In this document: one piece after another, positions 9,162 to 16,714 of the stretch
Layout of the letters: each line of letters starts with the position of its first letter
How positions within the stretch are numbered: position 1 is the stretch's first letter
Assembly: GCA_051651625.1 (NCBI GenBank)
Contig: JBOFSQ010000107.1
Span: 1 to 25,846 of the forward strand
Reading direction: 5' to 3'
DNA length: 25,846 bases
From: JBOFSQ01 sp051651625
GTDB lineage: Bacteria; Planctomycetota; Planctomycetia; Pirellulales; Thermoguttaceae
Made by a program: the position numbers and the translations under genes
Notes under the pieces: model-generated
What the model saw: only the letters and a program-made list of their open reading frames with translations
Told to the model about the DNA's origin: nothing
The model's database searches: none

Positions 9162-10245
9162 TCAGCGCATAGCGTCACAGTATTGTCAGCGCATTGATGC
9201 GATGAGGCAACTCTTGGGGCCGCGTCTCTTGATACTGGGACACCACTACCAGTGTGACGATGTTCTTGCGCAAAGCGACCTTGCGGGCGACAGCTTTCAG
9301 CTCAGTGCCAAGGCCGCGACAGTCAACGAGTGTGAAGTGATCGTCTTTTGTGGTGTTCACTTCATGGCGGAGACGGCAGACATTCTGGTCAACGCGGCGT
9401 CGCGGCGTGCGGCGCGCGGTGGTAAATGGATTGATGTCGTTCTGCCCGACAGCGACGCCGGATGTTCGATGGCCGACATGGCGAACGATTCGCAGCTCGC
9501 AAAGTGCTACGAAGAACTCGCCGCGCACATCGACATCGCCGACCTAACGCCGATCACCTACGTCAACTCGACTGCGGCGGTCAAGGCGTTTTGTGGGGCG
9601 AGGAACGGTTTCGCCTGCACGTCGTCGAACGCCGCGAAAGTTCTTGCGGCGGCGTGGCGCGAACGAAAACGTGTGATCTTTCTCCCAGATCAACACCTCG
9701 GTCGCAATACCGCAAGCGCGATGCAAATCGCCGAAGACGAGATGGTCTTGTGGAACCCGCACGAACCACTCGGCGGAACGACGCCCGACGCACTCAAACG
9801 GGCGAGAGTAATTTTGTGGGACGGATTTTGTTGCGTCCACCAACACTTTCACAAGGAACACGTCGCGGCGATTCGTGAGGCGTACCCCGGAGTTTGCGTG
9901 ATCGTTCACCCTGAATGTTCGCAAGGCGTAGTCGATGCGGCGGACGAATCGGGTTCGACGAGCCAAATTCTCGACCGCGTCGCCGCGTCGCCCGCCGGAG
10001 CGTGTTTCGCTATCGGGACGGAATACAATCTCGTTCAGCGTTTGGCGAAACGGTTCCCCGACAAAACGATTGTCAACCTCTCGGCCTCGCCGCAGTGCTG
10101 TTCAACGATGGCACTGATCACGCCGGAAAAACTCGCAAACACACTAGAATCAATCGCAGCGGGTCGCCGCGACAACGTCGTTCGCGTGAACGAATCGGTC
10201 GCCCACGACGCCTGCCTCGCACTCGAAAGAATGCTCAACGTGTGA
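9130..10245 (+). CDS. nadA: Quinolinate synthase NadA
   Basis: Condenses iminoaspartate with dihydroxyacetone phosphate to quinolinate in de novo NAD synthesis, using a [4Fe-4S] cluster. The sequence closely follows the Bacillus subtilis-type enzyme: GHHYQ, FCGVHFMAETAD, VNSTAAVKAFCG, TSSNAAK, FLPDQHLGRNTA, VHPECSQ and IGTEYNLVQR. The three cluster cysteines correspond to AGCSMADMA, the ILWDGFCCVH site and the second Cys of PQCCSTM. ATG 9130 gives 371 residues and a typical N-terminal lead-in but overlaps cheW by 32 bases and lacks an SD. GTG 9145, ATG 9202 or the upstream 9091 start are alternatives. No nadB or nadC is visible here. Confidence 0.95.
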   Translation: MRTAAVDSACSQRIASQYCQRIDAMRQLLGPRLLILGHHYQCDDVLAQSDLAGDSFQLSAKAATVNECEVIVFCGVHFMAETADILVNAASRRAARGGKWIDVVLPDSDAGCSMADMANDSQLAKCYEELAAHIDIADLTPITYVNSTAAVKAFCGARNGFACTSSNAAKVLAAAWRERKRVIFLPDQHLGRNTASAMQIAEDEMVLWNPHEPLGGTTPDALKRARVILWDGFCCVHQHFHKEHVAAIREAYPGVCVIVHPECSQGVVDAADESGSTSQILDRVAASPAGACFAIGTEYNLVQRLAKRFPDKTIVNLSASPQCCSTMALITPEKLANTLESIAAGRRDNVVRVNESVAHDACLALERMLNV

Positions 10246-10267
10246 TGACACTCAACGCCGCAATTCC

Positions 10268-10389
10268 GTCATGCCCGCGTACTCGGCGGGCATCCAGAGA
10301 ACACGGCACAAGCAAACGCGATAGCGACGTTCGCGCAAGCGAACCACAATACGTTTTCTCTAGGCCCCCGCCGAGTACGCGGGGGTGAC
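10268..10389. repeat. 122-bp palindromic repeat, GTCATGCCCGCG family
   Basis: The ends are inverted copies: 10268 onward reads GTCATGCCCGCGTACTCGGC and the complement of the other end reads GTCACCCCCGCGTACTCGGC, followed by a similar CCAGAGAA/CTAGAGAA. The middle carries a smaller hairpin (TTCGCGCAAGCGAA). It fills most of the gap between nadA and the helicase. A related shorter copy lies inside the helicase gene at 11457-11509. Confidence 0.75.
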
Positions 10390-10427
10390 GGGGTGAACCG
10401 TGAACGGTCCCCACACAAATTCCACCG

Positions 10428-10433
10428 TATAAT
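10428..10433 (+). promoter_or_regulatory. -10 TATAAT almost touching the helicase start
   Basis: A consensus TATAAT ends two bases before ATG 10436 and eight before ATG 10442. Transcription would begin about 10440, so the mRNA would be leaderless and translation would start at or near ATG 10442. No SD precedes either ATG. The -35 region is weak. Confidence 0.5.
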
Positions 10434-10435
10434 AA

Positions 10436-12922
10436 ATGACAATGACACCCAAAAAATCGCCGCGTGGTAATCGCGGCAAGCGTAACAATTCAAAAGCCCG
10501 CGACGATTTCCGTTGGGGTTTCGTCGGCGACGACGACAATTCATCCGAGGCTTCGGCGTCGGCACCTGCGGAATCTTCGCCTCGTGCGTTCGCCGCTCCA
10601 AACGTTCCGAGTCGGCCCGCTGCCGAACCGAACCGGCTCGACGAGTCCGAAATATCGGAGTTCATCGTCACGCCGACGGGGTTTGCGGGGTTGAGCAAAC
10701 GCAAACAGCGTGCCGCCGAACGGCGCACGAAGTCGGTATCGGCGCGTTCGATGTCAACGAGTTCGGCACCGCAAACGCCGTCGCGCGATACGAAGTCGCC
10801 GCGCGCACCGCAGACACCTCGCGGAGCGTGGGCGAACGACGACGAATCGCTCGCGCTGCCAAGTTACGGTCGCGGTCTCATCGGCGACTCGCCATCGCGG
10901 AAAACCGATGTCGTTGTCTTGACCGACAGCGATCTGATCGCAACGATGACGCCAGATGCGACGCCATCAATAACGTCGTCGCAGAAAGTTGCCAGCGATT
11001 CTAAACCGTCTCGCCGCAGCAAACGCAGTCGCAAGTCGCAGACGACAACAGCGTTGCCGACAACTGCGTCTCCGAACGTAGCGACCCCGAACTTGGCGAC
11101 TGTGGCGGCGTCCAAACCTGCGAGACGTGAGACCCCGCCGAAACCTGCGGCGAGCAAAGTCGTTCCAGTTGCGGAACCGGTTGCTGCGAAACCTGCGCGG
11201 CGTCTCCCGCCCGGCTTGATCCCCGAAGGGCTTATCCATCCGAAAATGGTTTGGGATCGGCAGAAGCGCGAGTACGTTCCGGTCGCCGAAACTCCAGTCG
11301 TCGCCGAGAAGCCAAAGCGTGAACGCACACGCACACCGCGTACCGAGTCGCCCGCACGCGAGCCGAAACCGGAATCGCGACGTGAGTCACGCCGCGAACC
11401 GAAACCAGAACCGACATCTGCGACAGTTCACACACAAACGGACTCTACGGCGTCAGCTCTGGATTCCCGCCCCACGCCTTCGCGGGGGCAGGCTCTACGC
11501 GGGAATGACGAACGCGAAGTCAACCGCAAACCGCCGCGTGAACCAAAACCAGAATCGCGTCGTGAACCAAAACCAGAATCGAAACTCGAATCTAGCCCCT
11601 CGCCTCCAGCCTCTCGTCCCTCTCCTCCACGTCGCAAACCTGCCGCGATGAAGAGCGACGTTGTTGCCGCCGACGCCGAGGCGGAACCGACGGGGTTTGC
11701 GGCACTCGGTCTGTCGCCCGATACGCTCGCTGCGTTAAAGGTTGTTCGTTATCTTGAACCGACTCCGATTCAGAAAGGCGTGCTCGCCTCGGTACTTGCG
11801 GGGCGTGACGTGATGGGCCAAGCCCGCACGGGGACGGGGAAGACGGCGGCGTTTTTGATTCCGCTTCTTGAGATGATGTCGCGCACGCCGCGCACTTCGC
11901 ACGGTCCCGCGCCGCGTGCGATGGTTCTCGTACCGACCCGCGAACTTGCGGTGCAGGTGCGCGACGAAGCGGCGCGTCTCTGCTACGGACGCGACATAAT
12001 CGCTACCGCATGTTACGGCGGAAAACCGCTCGCCAAACAACTCTTGCGGCTCCGCGACGGTGCAGACATTGTAATCGGAACTCCGGGCCGCGTCCTAGAC
12101 TTGATGGCGCGGCGTGCGCTCGTCGTTTCGGAACTCCAGTGGATCGTACTCGATGAGGCCGACCGAATGCTCGACATCGGTTTTCGTCCCGACATCGAAA
12201 AGATTTTACGGCAGGTTCCGAAAGAGCGGCAGACGTTACTCTTTAGCGCGACGCTCCCCGCACCGGTCGTCAAACTTGCGGAGCGTTATATGCGCGACCC
12301 GGAAGTCCTCGACTTTTCGGAGAAAGATGTCGCCGTCGATACGATTGAACAGTTTTACGTTACGATTGATCCAGAGCGGAAGTTTGATGCTCTCGTCAAG
12401 TTGATTGCTCAAGAGAAGCCGACTCAAGCGATTGTGTTTTGCCGGACGAAACGCGGCGTTGACAAACTTGCGCGTCATCTTGAACGTTGCGTTGCATCGG
12501 TTGCGGTGATACACGGCGACCTCGCGCAAACTGTACGCGACCGCGTGATGACCCAGTTTCGCAGCGGTGCGATCAAGGTGCTTGTTGCAACGGACGTCGT
12601 CGGACGCGGAATCGATGTCAGCGGAATCTCTCACATCATCAACTACGACATTCCGGCGTTCTGCGACGACTACGTTCACCGCGTCGGGCGCACCGGCAGA
12701 ATGGGACGCGAAGGTGTTGCGTTTACGTTCGTCACGACTCAAGAAGGACAACAGTTAACGCGAATCGAAATGCGGATCAACAAACTTCTGAAACGTGCAA
12801 ACCTCGAAGGTTTTGAGTCGTTCACCAAACCGACCGACGACACCGCAAGCGACGCCGACTCCACCGCCGAGTCGAAACCGGTTTACGGAAAAAAGGTACG
12901 CAAAATCCGCCGGGCGTTGTGA
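10436..12922 (+). CDS. DEAD-box RNA helicase with long disordered N-terminus
   Basis: An ATP-dependent RNA helicase of 828 residues, about twice the usual core length. Residues 1-420 are low-complexity, rich in Pro, Ser, Arg, Glu and Lys with runs of EPKPESRRE type, probably unstructured and RNA-binding. The core follows: Q-motif PTPIQ (near 442), motif I ARTGTGKT (near 462-469), PTRELA, TPGR, DEAD (573-576), SAT, ATDVVGRGID and HRVGRTGRMG. A basic tail ends the protein. The start is 10436 or the ATG two codons later; a -10 hexamer just upstream suggests a leaderless message. Residues 341-358 are encoded by a palindromic intergenic-type repeat. The core is RhlE/DeaD-like, but I do not assign a specific name. 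Confidence 0.93.
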   Translation: MTMTPKKSPRGNRGKRNNSKARDDFRWGFVGDDDNSSEASASAPAESSPRAFAAPNVPSRPAAEPNRLDESEISEFIVTPTGFAGLSKRKQRAAERRTKSVSARSMSTSSAPQTPSRDTKSPRAPQTPRGAWANDDESLALPSYGRGLIGDSPSRKTDVVVLTDSDLIATMTPDATPSITSSQKVASDSKPSRRSKRSRKSQTTTALPTTASPNVATPNLATVAASKPARRETPPKPAASKVVPVAEPVAAKPARRLPPGLIPEGLIHPKMVWDRQKREYVPVAETPVVAEKPKRERTRTPRTESPAREPKPESRRESRREPKPEPTSATVHTQTDSTASALDSRPTPSRGQALRGNDEREVNRKPPREPKPESRREPKPESKLESSPSPPASRPSPPRRKPAAMKSDVVAADAEAEPTGFAALGLSPDTLAALKVVRYLEPTPIQKGVLASVLAGRDVMGQARTGTGKTAAFLIPLLEMMSRTPRTSHGPAPRAMVLVPTRELAVQVRDEAARLCYGRDIIATACYGGKPLAKQLLRLRDGADIVIGTPGRVLDLMARRALVVSELQWIVLDEADRMLDIGFRPDIEKILRQVPKERQTLLFSATLPAPVVKLAERYMRDPEVLDFSEKDVAVDTIEQFYVTIDPERKFDALVKLIAQEKPTQAIVFCRTKRGVDKLARHLERCVASVAVIHGDLAQTVRDRVMTQFRSGAIKVLVATDVVGRGIDVSGISHIINYDIPAFCDDYVHRVGRTGRMGREGVAFTFVTTQEGQQLTRIEMRINKLLKRANLEGFESFTKPTDDTASDADSTAESKPVYGKKVRKIRRAL
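11457..11509. repeat. Palindromic repeat embedded in the helicase coding sequence
   Basis: The segment begins CTCTGGATTCCCGC and ends GCGGGAATGAC, with a nested GCCCC/GGGGC hairpin between. Its complement (GTCATTCCCGCGTA ... GGCGGGAATCCAGAG) matches the ends of the intergenic repeat at 10268-10389. The helicase frame stays open across it and encodes SRPTPSRGQALRGND in a disordered region where an insertion would be tolerated. Confidence 0.7.
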
Positions 12923-12928
12923 CGCGGA

Positions 12929-13307
12929 CAGCCCGCTAACAAGTTTGACGGCGGATAGTTTTTTATCCGCAGATTGCGCAGATTTTCGTCTTTCATTAAT
13001 TATCGTTTCCGAGCAGTTCTTTTTTTTCACACGAAGGCACAAAGGCGCGGAGAGGAGAGAACGCGGAACACGCGGAAAAACGGAAGACGCGGAAGTCTGA
13101 ATTCCGTGTCTTTCCGTCCTTCTGCGTTTTCCGCGTTAAAATCCTTCTTTGTGCCTTCGTGCCTTTGTGTGAGGCTCCTCAAAAACAAAGTACATTTACG
13201 AAAATTGACAGGTACTCCTAAACGATTACACAAAACGCTATGCGCATAAAAATCTGCGCCCATCTGCGGAATCTGCGGATTAAAACCGAAAACTTGTTAG
13301 CGGACTG
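12929..13307. repeat. MITE-like palindromic island of about 380 bp
   Basis: The outer ends are inverted copies of AACTTGTTAGCGG[A/G]CTG (12929-12945 and 13291-13307). Inside each end lies an inverted AATCTGCGGAT motif. Further in, CACGAAGGCACAAAGG (about 13031) pairs with CTTTGTGCCTTCGTG (about 13147), and a core arm AACGCGGAACACGCGGAAAA pairs imperfectly with its partner. A small hairpin GCGGATA-GTTTTT-TATCCGC sits near 12951. I see no gene in this interval. It resembles a nonautonomous mobile element or composite repeat. Confidence 0.7.
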
Positions 13308-13357
13308 GTGACGCGGGTTGGGGATGTTGTCTTCCCCTAGCGAAATGGGGAATCGCG

Positions 13358-13366
13358 TGATATACT
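13358..13366 (+). promoter_or_regulatory. Extended -10 promoter for the Gfo/Idh/MocA gene
   Basis: TGATATACT forms an extended -10 element (TGN plus TATACT), which can work without a good -35. It would start transcription near 13373, leaving a leader of about 70 bases before ATG 13445. Confidence 0.5.
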
Positions 13367-13444
13367 CGCCACCTGTGTTTTGAGAGCCGTGGTATGGTGC
13401 TGCGGTTCGATGGTGTTTCACATCCAAGAACGAGGAGAACAACT

Positions 13445-14803
13445 ATGACCAGTCGTCGCCGTTTTTTGAAGACCGCTGCCGCCGCTTCGGCAGCAACAAC
13501 CGTTGTGCCGTACTGGATGAGTTCGGAACAGCCTGTCCGTGCGCAAGCCGTGAGTGACCGACTCCAAATTGGGTGCATCGGTGTTGGTGATATGGGACGC
13601 GGCGATGCCCGCGACTTCACAAATCTTGGTGACGTTCGTGTCGTCTGCGACGTCGATTCCGAGTACGGTGTTGCCAATGCCCAGAACGACGAAAACATCG
13701 GTGTCAAACGCGATGGAAAGAAAGTCGGAAAGCCCGATGGCGAGAAAGATTATCGCAAAGTTCTCGAACGTAAAGACATCGACACCGTTTCGATTGTCAC
13801 GACCGATCCGTGGCACGTCAAGATCGCCATGGAAGCTCTGCAAGCTGGGAAAAACGTCTTCTGCCAAAAACCGCTGACGCTCACTATTGAAGAAGGCCAG
13901 ATGATTCGCAAAGCGGTTGCGAAGTATCCGAAGCTCGTGTTCCAAGTTGGTACGCAGCAGCGTTCGCAGCACGATCAGTTTTGTCTCGCCGCTCTGATGG
14001 TTCGCAAAGGACTGCTCGGCGACATCAAAAAGATGACGTGTGACATCGGCGGTGCCCCAACCGGTGGCCCGTTTGAAAAGGCCAATCCGCCAGAGTGTCT
14101 CGACTGGGACTTTTGGCTCGGCCAGTGCCCGAAGACGGATTACATGGAGAAGCGAGTGCGATACGAGTTTCGCTGGTGGTACGAATACTCCGGCGGTAAG
14201 TTCACCGATTGGGGTGCTCACCACATCGACTTCGCACACTGGGCACTCGGCGAAACGAAGCCGGGTTGTTCGCCAACGACGATCACACCAGTCAAGATCG
14301 AACACCCCGTTCCGTTCAAAGATGGTTATCCGACCGTTGACAACTGCTACAACACAAGTCACAAGTTTGAGATTTCGTGCAAGTTTCCGAGTGGTGTTGA
14401 GATGGTTGTCACCAGCGACAGCAAGGATGGAAACGGCATTTTCATCGAAGGGACGAAGGGGCGAATGCACGTTGATCGCGGGCGAATCAAGGGGCTTCCC
14501 ATCGAAGAGAAGTGGCACGAAAAAATTACCGACGCAGACTTCGACGCACTCTACAACGGCGTCAAGTTTGACGGCTGGCACAAACGCAACTTCGAGACGT
14601 GCATCAAAAACGGCGGCACGCCAGTCTCCGACCCGATCAGCCACGTTCAAGCGATGCAGTCGTGTCATCTTTGTGCAATCGCCGCACGTCTTGGCCGCGA
14701 ACTGAAGTGGGACCCGAAAGCCGAGAAGTTCATCGGCGACGACCAAGCCCAAACGTTCGTCTCGCGCACGCCACGCAAGGGGTACGAACATCCGGTGGTT
14801 TAA
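13445..14803 (+). CDS. Tat-exported Gfo/Idh/MocA family oxidoreductase
   Basis: A 452-residue NAD(P)-dependent sugar or cyclitol dehydrogenase-like protein. The N-terminus TSRRRFLKTAAAASAATTVV is a twin-arginine signal, so it is exported folded with its cofactor. The Rossmann fold starts at IGCIGVGDMGRGDARD (near 41), with VVCDVD after it and the CQKPLTL motif near 139, equivalent to the family's EKP. The C-terminal half carries the family's beta-sheet domain with WWYEYSGGKFTDWGAHHID. ATG 13445 was chosen for its SD (GAGGAG) and the signal peptide; the frame extends upstream to 13394 without an RBS. Substrate unknown. Exported paralogues of this family are abundant in Planctomycetota. The stop codon overlaps that of convergent comF. 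Confidence 0.93.
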   Translation: MTSRRRFLKTAAAASAATTVVPYWMSSEQPVRAQAVSDRLQIGCIGVGDMGRGDARDFTNLGDVRVVCDVDSEYGVANAQNDENIGVKRDGKKVGKPDGEKDYRKVLERKDIDTVSIVTTDPWHVKIAMEALQAGKNVFCQKPLTLTIEEGQMIRKAVAKYPKLVFQVGTQQRSQHDQFCLAALMVRKGLLGDIKKMTCDIGGAPTGGPFEKANPPECLDWDFWLGQCPKTDYMEKRVRYEFRWWYEYSGGKFTDWGAHHIDFAHWALGETKPGCSPTTITPVKIEHPVPFKDGYPTVDNCYNTSHKFEISCKFPSGVEMVVTSDSKDGNGIFIEGTKGRMHVDRGRIKGLPIEEKWHEKITDADFDALYNGVKFDGWHKRNFETCIKNGGTPVSDPISHVQAMQSCHLCAIAARLGRELKWDPKAEKFIGDDQAQTFVSRTPRKGYEHPVV

Positions 14804-15597
14804 CGGGTCTTAAGGTCGCTGGTGTGACCATCAATCATTGCGCGGGCGGCGACGGCAGCGATAACTCGCGCCGCCCCCGCTTCGCGCAATGTTCGCGCCG
14901 CCTCCGAACAACTCGCGCCCGTCGTCATAACGTCGTCAACGAGAACAACTGTACGTCCCGCGAGAAGTGCTGGATTGCGAACGGCAAATGCGTCGCGGAC
15001 GTTCACGAGCCGTGCCGCGACCGTTCGGTGAACCTGCGTTGGCGTTGCACGTTGTCGCCGCAAAACGCGAAACCAAACCGGACAACCAAGTTGCTTCGCA
15101 ACTCCCGCCGCGATAAAGTCGGGGCCGTTCACGCCTCGCCAGAGACGACGACGCCAAAACATCGGCATCGGAATTACCGCGTCAACCGTAAACGGCACGA
15201 AGTGCGAACGCTGCTCGTCAACGAGCCATTCACCGAGCGTCATCGCCGTCGAGCCGAACAGGTCGCGTTTGGCATTGAGAACAAGTTCTCGCAGCGCGCC
15301 GCTGTAACGACCGAGAATAACCGCTTGTTCAAAATGGAAGTCTCGCTTCTTGCACGCCGGACAAACTCCCGTCGTGTTTCGGCACTCCGCACCACACCTC
15401 TTGCAATACGACGTTGGCGAAACGACGACCTGTTTGCGGCATAAGTCACACAAGCGTTGTCCGGTGACGGAGTTCGCATCATCAGGAATTGCCGCGTCGC
15501 AAACGTAACAGACTCGCGGCACCACAACGCCCATCGCACAGCGACCACACCGTAGCAACCACGACACACCCGCGCGGCCAAACCGAATGAGCGTCAT
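14800..15597 (-). CDS. ComF-family phosphoribosyltransferase-like protein
   Basis: A 265-residue ComF/GntX-type protein. The N-terminus carries four Cys pairs (C30/C33, C50/C53, C65/C68, C79/C82) forming a double zinc-ribbon-like region. The C-terminal phosphoribosyltransferase domain has the PRPP-binding loop VVLVDDVMTTGAS. ComF aids DNA uptake in competent bacteria, but many homologues sit in non-competent species and their role is uncertain. ATG 15597 overlaps the stop of the upstream radical SAM gene as ATGA, implying translational coupling. The frame extends upstream to 15708, but that would overlap the upstream gene by over 100 bases. Confidence 0.9.
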   Translation of the reverse strand: MTLIRFGRAGVSWLLRCGRCAMGVVVPRVCYVCDAAIPDDANSVTGQRLCDLCRKQVVVSPTSYCKRCGAECRNTTGVCPACKKRDFHFEQAVILGRYSGALRELVLNAKRDLFGSTAMTLGEWLVDEQRSHFVPFTVDAVIPMPMFWRRRLWRGVNGPDFIAAGVAKQLGCPVWFRVLRRQRATPTQVHRTVAARLVNVRDAFAVRNPALLAGRTVVLVDDVMTTGASCSEAARTLREAGAARVIAAVAARAMIDGHTSDLKTR

Positions 15598-16568
15598 TGA
15601 TGCACCGCCATTTCTTTCGCTTGCCACGAATTGCGGCGTAAGAACTCTTCGGCGATGGCGTTGCGGGCGGCGTGTTTTTGTGATGTCCACGCAGGCGCGA
15701 CGAGCCACGGCGGCGACGCCTCGCCCGCGACACGTTCGATAACCGTCGTTGGCGGGAGGCGTTCGATTACGTCAACCGCGAGCGATGCGTACTCTTCCAG
15801 TGTCGGGAGAGCGACACACCGCTTGCGTTCCCAGAGTGTTGCAAGCGGCGTGTCGCGGACGACGTAGAGGTGGTGCAACTTCGCCGCGTCGGGCGCAAGT
15901 TCGGCGACGCGATTTGCCGTCTCGCAAATCATCTCGCGTGTCTCGCACGGTAAACCGACAATGAGGTGAACGCCCCAGCGAAGTCGCCGCGACCGCAGTC
16001 GTTCCGCCGCTGCCGTGAAGTCGTCCGCCGTGTGGCCGCGACAAAGCCATTCAAGGGACGAATCGTGAATCGTTTGCAAACCCACATCTACTTGCACGAA
16101 CGTCGCGCGGCTCATCTCGGTCAGCAGATCGAGAACTTCATCGCCCAGCGCATCTGGGCGCGTGCCGATGACAAGACCTACAATATCTTTGTGTGCAATC
16201 GCTTCGTTGTACACGTCCCGAAGGCGTTCGAGTTGTGCGTAGGTGTTTGTTGCCGGTTGGAAATATGCGAGAAACTTCGGCGCACGATAACGTCGCCGCA
16301 GTTGTAGAATACCGTGATCGATCTGTTCGGTGATCGAGACCAAACCGCTTTGACGCGACGGGCTGAAAGTGGTGGCGTCGCAGAAGATACATCCGTGGTT
16401 GCCGACACGACCATCGCGGTTTGGACACGTCATCCCCGCATCGACGCTCACCTTCCAAACCGACTCGCCGAATTGCGCACGCATCGCCAGCCCCAGCGGG
16501 TAATAGCGATACCCAAGTTCTCGCCACGTTGCGGCGTTGTCGGCGATTTTGTTCACGGTTTCAGACAA
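15594..16568 (-). CDS. TIGR01212-type (YhcC-like) radical SAM protein
   Basis: A radical SAM enzyme of 324 residues from the chosen TTG start. The cluster motif is C48-x11-C60-x2-C63 in CPNRDGRVGNHGCIFC, the long-spaced form typical of TIGR01212 proteins rather than CxxxCxxC. Supporting motifs are YFQPATNTYA, GTRPD, VDVGLQT and GVHLIVGLPCET. The biochemical role of this family is not well established. TTG 16568 is preferred because GGAG lies seven bases upstream and a TATACT element at 16604-16599 would start transcription near 16592, downstream of the alternative ATG 16619. It overlaps comF by four bases in the same operon. Confidence 0.9.
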   Translation of the reverse strand: MSETVNKIADNAATWRELGYRYYPLGLAMRAQFGESVWKVSVDAGMTCPNRDGRVGNHGCIFCDATTFSPSRQSGLVSITEQIDHGILQLRRRYRAPKFLAYFQPATNTYAQLERLRDVYNEAIAHKDIVGLVIGTRPDALGDEVLDLLTEMSRATFVQVDVGLQTIHDSSLEWLCRGHTADDFTAAAERLRSRRLRWGVHLIVGLPCETREMICETANRVAELAPDAAKLHHLYVVRDTPLATLWERKRCVALPTLEEYASLAVDVIERLPPTTVIERVAGEASPPWLVAPAWTSQKHAARNAIAEEFLRRNSWQAKEMAVHQ

Positions 16569-16598
16569 GGTTAATCTCCACACATTTTGACCGTGCGA

Positions 16599-16604
16599 AG
16601 TATA
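16599..16604 (-). promoter_or_regulatory. -10 for the radical SAM-comF operon
   Basis: TATACT on the minus strand, 31 bases upstream of TTG 16568. It gives a leader of about 24 bases containing the GGAG site. No -35 at normal spacing was recognised. Confidence 0.45.
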
Positions 16605-16702
16605 CCCCGCTTGCCGCATTCAAAAAGGAGGCCAACTCGGTGTGATGTACGCAGTGGGGTTATTCAAGAAATCCGTTCCCTATCCAATGCGGCGTTTTGG
16701 GT

Positions 16703-16708
16703 TACAAT
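16703..16708 (+). promoter_or_regulatory. -10 TACAAT placing the transcript start on the mutS ATG
   Basis: TACAAT ends six bases before ATG 16715, so transcription would begin at about the first base of the gene. There is no SD, which fits a leaderless mRNA. The -35 region is weak. Confidence 0.5.
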
Positions 16709-16714
16709 ACACAA

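Noticed and set aside
13418..14791. 457-residue minus-strand ORF
   Set aside because: Exactly antisense to the Gfo/Idh/MocA gene, which has clear family motifs, a signal peptide and an SD.
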